Positions 59,157 to 64,000 of a stretch of 64,000 bases of DNA are shown piece after piece (the stretch's first letter is position 1; every line of letters begins with the position of its first letter). The position numbers and the translations under genes were made by a program. Below the pieces are notes generated by a model. That model had not been told where the DNA came from and made no database searches. It saw only the letters and a list, made by a program, of their open reading frames with translations. The DNA lies in contig JALJCR010000001.1 of assembly GCA_022953095.1 (NCBI GenBank), forward strand, positions 372,001-436,000. Reading direction: 5' to 3'. The DNA comes from Qipengyuania sp. ABI-127-1. Its GTDB lineage: Bacteria > Pseudomonadota > Alphaproteobacteria > Sphingomonadales > Sphingomonadaceae.

Positions 59157-60506
59157 ATGACCATCGTCACCCGTTTCGCACCCTCACCCACAGGGCGGCT
59201 CCATGTCGGCAACATCCGCACTGCGTTGCACAACTGGATGCTGGCCAAGAAAAACAACGGCATTTTCCTGCTGCGGATCGATGATACCGATGCCGAGCGG
59301 AGCCGCGAAGATTATGTCGAGGCGATCCGCGCCGATCTGGCATGGCTGGGCATCGTGCCCGACGCCGAGGAGCGCCAGTCACTGCGGCTTGCGAAATATC
59401 AAGAGGCGTTCGATGCGCTGAAAGAGGCGGGACGGGTCTATCCTTGCTATGAATCGCCGCAGGAGCTCGAGCTCAAGCGCAAGATCCGGCTGGGGCGCGG
59501 CTTGCCACCGATCTACGATCGTGGCGCGCTGGATCTCAGCGAAGATGAGCGGGCAGCGAAAGAGGCCGAAGGAAGCGTACCCCACTGGCGCTTCAAGCTC
59601 GAACATAACGAACCGATCGCATGGAACGACGGCGTTCGCGGTGCGCAGAAATTCGATCCGGCGCAATTGTCCGATCCGGTCATCCGGCGCGCGGATGGCA
59701 GTTGGCTTTACATGCTGCCGAGCGCAGTCGACGATCTCGACATGGGCGTGACCGATGTGCTGCGCGGCGAGGATCATGTTTCCAACACCGCGGTTCAAAT
59801 TCAGATGTTTACCGCGCTTATTGCTGCGCAATATCCGGCGCGCCAGATGCCTGCTTTCGCGCATGAGGCGCTGCTGGTCGGGAAGGAAGGCAAACTGTCC
59901 AAGCGCCTCGGCTCGCTCGGCTGCGATGCCTTCCGCGAGCGGGGTATCGAGCCGGCAGCGATCATTGCATTGTTGGCGCGGCTGGGGACTTCATTGCCCG
60001 TCGAACCGATCGCCGATCGGGCAGTGCTGCTCGATACGTTCGACCTGTCGACCTTCGGGCGTGCTCCTGCAAAGTTCGACGAGACAGAGCTGGAGCGTAT
60101 CAATGCCGCGCTGGTGCATCAGCTCGCTTTCGCCGATGTGGCAGACCGGTTGCCCAACGGCATCGACGAAGCCGGCTGGCATGCGATCCGGCCGAATCTC
60201 TCGCATGTATCCGAGGCCGCAGACTGGTGGCGGCTGGTGATCGGCCCGATCGAACAGCCCGAGCTTTCGGACGACGACCGTGCTTATCTCGAAGAAGCGG
60301 CCAGACTGCTCGAATGGGGCGAAGAACCCTGGCGCGCTCTCACAGGGGCGCTGAAAGAGGCCACGGGACGAAAGGGCAAGAGCCTGTTCCTGCCCCTGCG
60401 ACAGGCCTTGACGGGTATGGCCCACGGCCCCGACATGGGAGAGTTGCTGCCGCTGATCGGCGAGGAGCGCGCGCGCGCGCGGCTGGAGGCGGCGGCGCGG
60501 CGATAG
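59157..60506 (+). CDS. gltX: Glutamate-tRNA ligase (short form)
   Basis: 449 residues, class I synthetase. The HIGH-type motif is SPTGRLHVGNIRTALHNW (residues 9-26) and the KMSKS equivalent is GKLSKRLGS. Conserved pocket: RIDDTDAERSRED. Alphaproteobacteria commonly have two GltX proteins and no GlnRS, one charging tRNA-Gln before GatCAB amidation; the short length and LHV (not LHIG) motif fit either copy, so which role it plays is open. The old-yellow-enzyme gene follows after 12 bp on the same strand. Confidence 0.95.
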   Translation: MTIVTRFAPSPTGRLHVGNIRTALHNWMLAKKNNGIFLLRIDDTDAERSREDYVEAIRADLAWLGIVPDAEERQSLRLAKYQEAFDALKEAGRVYPCYESPQELELKRKIRLGRGLPPIYDRGALDLSEDERAAKEAEGSVPHWRFKLEHNEPIAWNDGVRGAQKFDPAQLSDPVIRRADGSWLYMLPSAVDDLDMGVTDVLRGEDHVSNTAVQIQMFTALIAAQYPARQMPAFAHEALLVGKEGKLSKRLGSLGCDAFRERGIEPAAIIALLARLGTSLPVEPIADRAVLLDTFDLSTFGRAPAKFDETELERINAALVHQLAFADVADRLPNGIDEAGWHAIRPNLSHVSEAADWWRLVIGPIEQPELSDDDRAYLEEAARLLEWGEEPWRALTGALKEATGRKGKSLFLPLRQALTGMAHGPDMGELLPLIGEERARARLEAAARR

Positions 60507-60518
60507 GGAGGAACGCGA

Positions 60519-61811
60519 ATGACCGGTATGCTCGCTTCGGAATTGCAATTGCCGTGCGGGGCGGTGCTCCCAAACCGGATAGCCAAGGCGGCGATGACCG
60601 AAGGGCTGGCGACGCCCGACGGCAGGCCCACGCCCGAACTCGAGCAGTTGTACGGCATTTGGTCCGATGGCGGCGCGGGCATGCTCCTGTCGGGCAATAT
60701 TATCGTCGACAAGGACCATCTCGAGCGTCCCGGAAATGTTGTGATCGAGCACGAGCCCGATGCCGATATGAAGGCCCGGCTGGCCAACTGGGCGAAGGCG
60801 GCTACACGCAACGGCAACCATTTCTGGGCGCAGATCAGCCATGGCGGTCGACAGACGCAGAAGCTGGTCAACCCGCACCCCAAATCATCGTCCGATGTCC
60901 AGCTTGCGCTTCCCGGCGGCCAGTTCGCCAAGCCAACGCCGCTAACACAGGCGGAGATCGCCGATCTCGTGAAGCGCTGGGCGGTTGCGGCGAAGGCTTG
61001 CAAGGAAGCAGGCTTTACCGGCGTGCAGGTGCATGGCGCACATGGCTATCTCGTCTCGCAATTTCTGTCGCCGCGGGTGAACCTGCGCACCGACGAATAC
61101 GGCGGAAGTCTGGAAAACCGCGCGCGCTTCCTGCTCGAGATCGTCGCTGCGGTGCGCGCCGCCTTGGGGCCGGACTTCCCGATTTCGGTCAAGCTCAACA
61201 GCGCCGATTTCCAGAAGGGCGGCTTCGATTTCGGCGACAGCCTGCAGGTGGTGCAATGGCTCGAGGCGGCCTCGGTCGATCTGATCGAGATATCGGGCGG
61301 CACCTATGAACAGCCCAAGCTGATGGGCGTCGAGGGCATGGAAGAGGAAGAGGCGCAGAATGTCGCTCCGTCGACCGCCGCGCGCGAGGCCTATTTTGTC
61401 GATTTCGCCAAGGCCATGCAGGCCGAGGTTTCGGTGCCGCTGATGGTCACCGGTGGCTTCCGCACCCGCGCCGCGATGGAACAGGCGCTGGAGAGCGGGG
61501 CGGCGGATGTCATCGGGCTGGGCCGCCCCCTATGCGTCGATACCGATGCGCCCAACGCACTGCTTGGCGGTGCGGAGGAACTCGCCCGCTACGAAGACGA
61601 TCTCGACCTGCTGCCGCCCTGGCTCGGCTTCCTGAAGCGCTTCCAAATGGTCAAGGCAATCAACGGCTTTGCCGGAATCTACTGGTTCTACCAGCAGCTC
61701 TGGATGCTCGGCCATGAGAGCCGCGTCGACCGGGGATTTCCGGTGATGAAGGCCTTCCGCCTGGTCGATGCGCGCAACAAGCGCATCATGAAGGAGCGGG
61801 CCGCGCTCTAG
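60519..61811 (+). CDS. NADH:flavin oxidoreductase (old yellow enzyme family)
   Basis: 430 residues, FMN TIM barrel. The AQISHGGRQTQK motif and VHGAHGYLVSQFLSPRVN followed by RTDEYGGSLENRARF are family hallmarks (H/N active site and FMN contacts). PLMVTGGFRTRAAMEQAL and ADVIGLGRPLCVD bind the FMN phosphate. No C-terminal Fe-S or FAD domain is present, so it is the short, OYE-like rather than the 2,4-dienoyl-CoA reductase type. It reduces activated C=C bonds in general; the natural substrate is unknown. The stop overlaps the convergent pyk stop. Confidence 0.9.
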   Translation: MTGMLASELQLPCGAVLPNRIAKAAMTEGLATPDGRPTPELEQLYGIWSDGGAGMLLSGNIIVDKDHLERPGNVVIEHEPDADMKARLANWAKAATRNGNHFWAQISHGGRQTQKLVNPHPKSSSDVQLALPGGQFAKPTPLTQAEIADLVKRWAVAAKACKEAGFTGVQVHGAHGYLVSQFLSPRVNLRTDEYGGSLENRARFLLEIVAAVRAALGPDFPISVKLNSADFQKGGFDFGDSLQVVQWLEAASVDLIEISGGTYEQPKLMGVEGMEEEEAQNVAPSTAAREAYFVDFAKAMQAEVSVPLMVTGGFRTRAAMEQALESGAADVIGLGRPLCVDTDAPNALLGGAEELARYEDDLDLLPPWLGFLKRFQMVKAINGFAGIYWFYQQLWMLGHESRVDRGFPVMKAFRLVDARNKRIMKERAAL

Positions 61812-63274
61812 CCCCCGTGCTTGTCCAGTTCGTCGCCGCTCACGGTGACGACATGAAGCAGGTTGGTCGAGCCAGGCGTGCCGAAGGGGACGCCGGCCAG
61901 CGCGATAAGCTTGCTGCCCGCTTCGCTGAAGCCATGGCGCAGGGCCATGCGTTTACCCTTGGCGATCATCTCTTCGAAGCTGCCGATATCCTTGGTCGCT
62001 ACTGCATGCGCGCCCCATAGCAGGCCAAGGCGGCGCGCGGTCTTCATGCTGGGAGTGAGGACCAGCATCGGCACGCTGGGCCGCTCGCGCGCGACGCGCC
62101 GGGCGGTCGAACCCGATCCCGTAAAGACGGTAATCGCGCTCACGGGAACCGTGTCGGCCACGGTCATGCAGGCATGGGCCAGCGCATCCGCCGTGGTCGA
62201 ATCGGGCGGGGTATCGAGCAGACGGACGCGTTCGAGATAGGCTTCGTCGCGTTCCACCTGATGCGCGATGCGATGCATGATCGTGACCGCTTCCTCGGGC
62301 CAGTCGCCGGCAGCGGTTTCGGCCGACAACATGACGCAATCGGCCCCGTCATATACCGCATTGGCAACGTCGGAGACTTCGGCTCGTGTCGGGGCGGGGC
62401 TCTCGATCATGCTTTCGAGCATCTGCGTCGCCACGATCACCGGCTTGCCCTTGAGGCGGGTCTTGTTGACGATTTTCTTCTGTAGCGGCGGGACCTCCTG
62501 CGGCTCGAGCTCGACGCCGAGATCGCCGCGTGCGACCATGATCCCGTCGGACGCATCGATGATCTCGTCAAGGCGGCGCACCGCCATCGGCTTTTCGATT
62601 TTGGCGCATAGCGCGCCATAGCCGCCCATCAGCTTGCGCGCTTCGGCAAGGTCTTCCGGGCGTTGAACGAAGGACAGGCCGATCCAGTCGACGCCCTGCG
62701 CAATGGCAAAGGCGAGATCCTTGCGGTCCTTGTCGGTCAGCGCGGGGATCGGCACTTCGGCGTCGGGCACGTTCACGCCCTTGCGATCCGAAATAACCCC
62801 GCCGACTTCCGCCGAGCAGTGAATCTTCTCCTCGTCGGCGCTGATCACTTTGAGGCGGATCTTGCCGTCGTTGATCAGCAGACGCTGGCCCTTTGTCAGC
62901 AGCCCGAACAATTCGGGGTGCGGCAGCTCTACGCGGGTACCGTCGCCGGGTTCGGGATTGCGGTCGAGCGTGAAGTGCCCCGAATGGCGGATCACGGCCT
63001 GGCCATCCTTGAACTTGCCGACGCGCAGCTTGGGGCCTTGGAGGTCCGCCAGGATTGCGATCGGGCGCATGAACTGTTTTTCCATCGCCCGGATTCCAGC
63101 GATGGTCTTGCCGTGATCGGCATGTTCGCCGTGGCTCATATTCACGCGAAACGCATCGACCCCGGCCTTGAACAAACGAGCGAGCATCTCGGGGGAGCGG
63201 CTGGCGGGGCCGACGGTGGCGAGGATCTTGACCTTGCGGCCGCGCGGGTCGAGCTTTGGAGCGGTATTGGCCAT
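61808..63274 (-). CDS. pyk: Pyruvate kinase
   Basis: 488 residues. Last step of glycolysis (and of the Entner-Doudoroff route common in sphingomonads): PEP + ADP to pyruvate + ATP. Conserved: ILATVGPASRSPEMLARLFKAG near the start, DAFRVNMSHG, the K-binding and PEP region (MVARGDLGVELEPQEV), VIVATQMLESM and CVMLSAETAAGDWP. Start at ATG 63274. It is convergent with the old-yellow-enzyme gene (3- to 4-nt overlap of stops) and divergent from the DUF1244 gene. Confidence 0.97.
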   Translation of the reverse strand: MANTAPKLDPRGRKVKILATVGPASRSPEMLARLFKAGVDAFRVNMSHGEHADHGKTIAGIRAMEKQFMRPIAILADLQGPKLRVGKFKDGQAVIRHSGHFTLDRNPEPGDGTRVELPHPELFGLLTKGQRLLINDGKIRLKVISADEEKIHCSAEVGGVISDRKGVNVPDAEVPIPALTDKDRKDLAFAIAQGVDWIGLSFVQRPEDLAEARKLMGGYGALCAKIEKPMAVRRLDEIIDASDGIMVARGDLGVELEPQEVPPLQKKIVNKTRLKGKPVIVATQMLESMIESPAPTRAEVSDVANAVYDGADCVMLSAETAAGDWPEEAVTIMHRIAHQVERDEAYLERVRLLDTPPDSTTADALAHACMTVADTVPVSAITVFTGSGSTARRVARERPSVPMLVLTPSMKTARRLGLLWGAHAVATKDIGSFEEMIAKGKRMALRHGFSEAGSKLIALAGVPFGTPGSTNLLHVVTVSGDELDKHGG

Positions 63275-63323
63275 GGAAATCGGCTATGGCACCGGTGTAC
63301 GACAAAGCAAGGACGATACAACA

Positions 63324-63644
63324 ATGATTACGAATGTGGACGACCCGCTCGACGAACTCGACGATGCCGTGGCGGCGGCAGCGTTTCGGCGCCTGGTGCG
63401 CCATCTGCGCCACCGCCACGATGCGCAGAATATCGATCTGATGGGGCTGGCGGGCTTCTGCCGTAACTGCCTCGCCGACTGGATCCGCGAGGCAGGTTAC
63501 GCGGGCGACAAAGATGCGGCGCGCGAACTCATCCACGGAATGCCGATGGATGAATGGAAGGCTACGCGCGAGAGCCCAGCGACCGAAGAGCAGATCGCGG
63601 CCATGGAAGCCAGCCTCACGCGCAACAAGGCGGACCTGCGCTAG
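63324..63644 (+). CDS. DUF1244 domain protein
   Basis: 106 residues from ATG 63324. AFRRLVRHLRHRHDAQNIDLMGLAG followed by FCRNCLADWIREA (two Cys) is the highly conserved core of DUF1244 (PF06844). The C-terminal part, PMDEWKATRESPATEEQIAAME, is typical too. Function unknown; it is widespread in alphaproteobacteria and often lies beside pyk and a DUF2312/GapR gene, as here. In-frame starts further upstream overlap pyk and are rejected. Confidence 0.9.
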   Translation: MITNVDDPLDELDDAVAAAAFRRLVRHLRHRHDAQNIDLMGLAGFCRNCLADWIREAGYAGDKDAARELIHGMPMDEWKATRESPATEEQIAAMEASLTRNKADLR

Positions 63645-63744
63645 ACGATTTTTCGACAAGGGCGGTTTCGTCTGCAAGCGGGCGGCGCTATCGCCCTAGC
63701 CTCTCGCCTGCGGGCGATTCTCACATCACCGGAGTTTGCATTTC

Positions 63745-63981
63745 ATGGCCGAAGCCACCGACGACCGCCTGCGCCTGCTGATCGAGCGCATCGAACGCCT
63801 CGAGGAAGAGAAGAAGGGCATCGCCGACGACATCCGCGACGTCTACGCCGAAGCCAAGGCGGTCGGATACGACACCAAGATCATGCGCCAGATCATCAAG
63901 CTGCGGAAGATGAAGCCCGACGAGCGTAGCGAGCAGGAAACCATCCTCGACACCTACAAGGCCGCGCTGGGCATGGGCTGA
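63745..63981 (+). CDS. gapR: GapR-family (DUF2312) DNA-binding protein
   Basis: 78 residues from ATG 63745. [24 protein letters not shown] (coiled-coil start) and [20 protein letters not shown] match the GapR/DUF2312 family, whose Caulobacter member is a dimeric or tetrameric nucleoid-associated protein binding overtwisted DNA ahead of replication and transcription. Caulobacter GapR is about 89 residues; this one lacks about ten N-terminal residues. It lies 100 bp after DUF1244. Confidence 0.92.
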   Translation: MAEATDDRLRLLIERIERLEEEKKGIADDIRDVYAEAKAVGYDTKIMRQIIKLRKMKPDERSEQETILDTYKAALGMG

Positions 63982-64000
63982 GCCCGGCCGGTGTTTTCGC

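Overview
The window is high-GC, densely coded chromosomal DNA from an alphaproteobacterium. The gene content points to Sphingomonadales, most likely the Erythrobacteraceae: CtrA, a two-domain CDC48-type ATPase, DUF4167, DUF1244, GapR (DUF2312), and the order hisS-prfA-prmC-DUF4167-lnt-metK. This placement is inferred from gene content; no 16S rRNA gene is present. I found no tRNA, rRNA, CRISPR array, prophage or insertion sequence, so this is mostly core genome with small accessory patches.

Layout. 1-2.1 kb: the 3' end of an autotransporter. 2.4-12.3 kb: trmB and a TauE/SafE permease, a YbdG-type MscS channel, ctrA, rpoN and lptB, a small membrane protein, pmbA with a BON-MscS channel, and ppa. 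12.5-19.9 kb: hisS, four GTCA-headed palindromic repeats, prfA-prmC, a DUF4167 protein, lnt and metK. 20-23.3 kb: a CoA-transferase, a nitronate monooxygenase-like enzyme and an acid-phosphatase lipoprotein. 23.3-31.3 kb: a probable small RNA, CDC48, a third MscS channel, a CHASE3 histidine kinase and polA. 31.3-39.3 kb: an acidic lipoprotein with a repeat-rich promoter, a beta-lactamase-like hydrolase, a host-attachment-family protein, a phosphotransferase/acyl-CoA dehydrogenase pair, a DUF305-LVIVD protein and an Asp/Asn hydroxylase-like protein. 39.4-43 kb: groES-groEL with a CIRCE element, and a MATE exporter. 43.4-47.6 kb: an HNH-like orphan, rplJL, a self-contained DUF2975/XRE/membrane-protein operon with three palindromic operators, and an NTF2-like lipoprotein. 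48-56.6 kb: rpoB-rpoC. 56.8-64 kb: a GGDEF-EAL protein, gltX, an old-yellow-enzyme family oxidoreductase, pyk, a DUF1244 protein and gapR.

How the genes fit together. Translation and transcription genes (rplJL, rpoBC, hisS, prfA, prmC, gltX, trmB) and envelope genes (lptB, lnt, three MscS-family channels) dominate. The phosphotransferase (33519-34886) and the acyl-CoA dehydrogenase 4 nt behind it look like a 4-hydroxyacyl-CoA pathway of the LvaA/LvaB/LvaC or ACAD10/11 type, with the LvaB-like part fused to the kinase.

The least explained signals are regulatory. They are a roughly 65-nt sRNA candidate with a UUCG-capped terminator upstream of CDC48, three copies of TATCGA-N3-TCGATA laid over a near-ideal promoter upstream of the XRE operon, three GGCCCCAATT boxes around the promoter of the acidic lipoprotein, and a histidine kinase that may start at CTG overlapping the polA stop codon.
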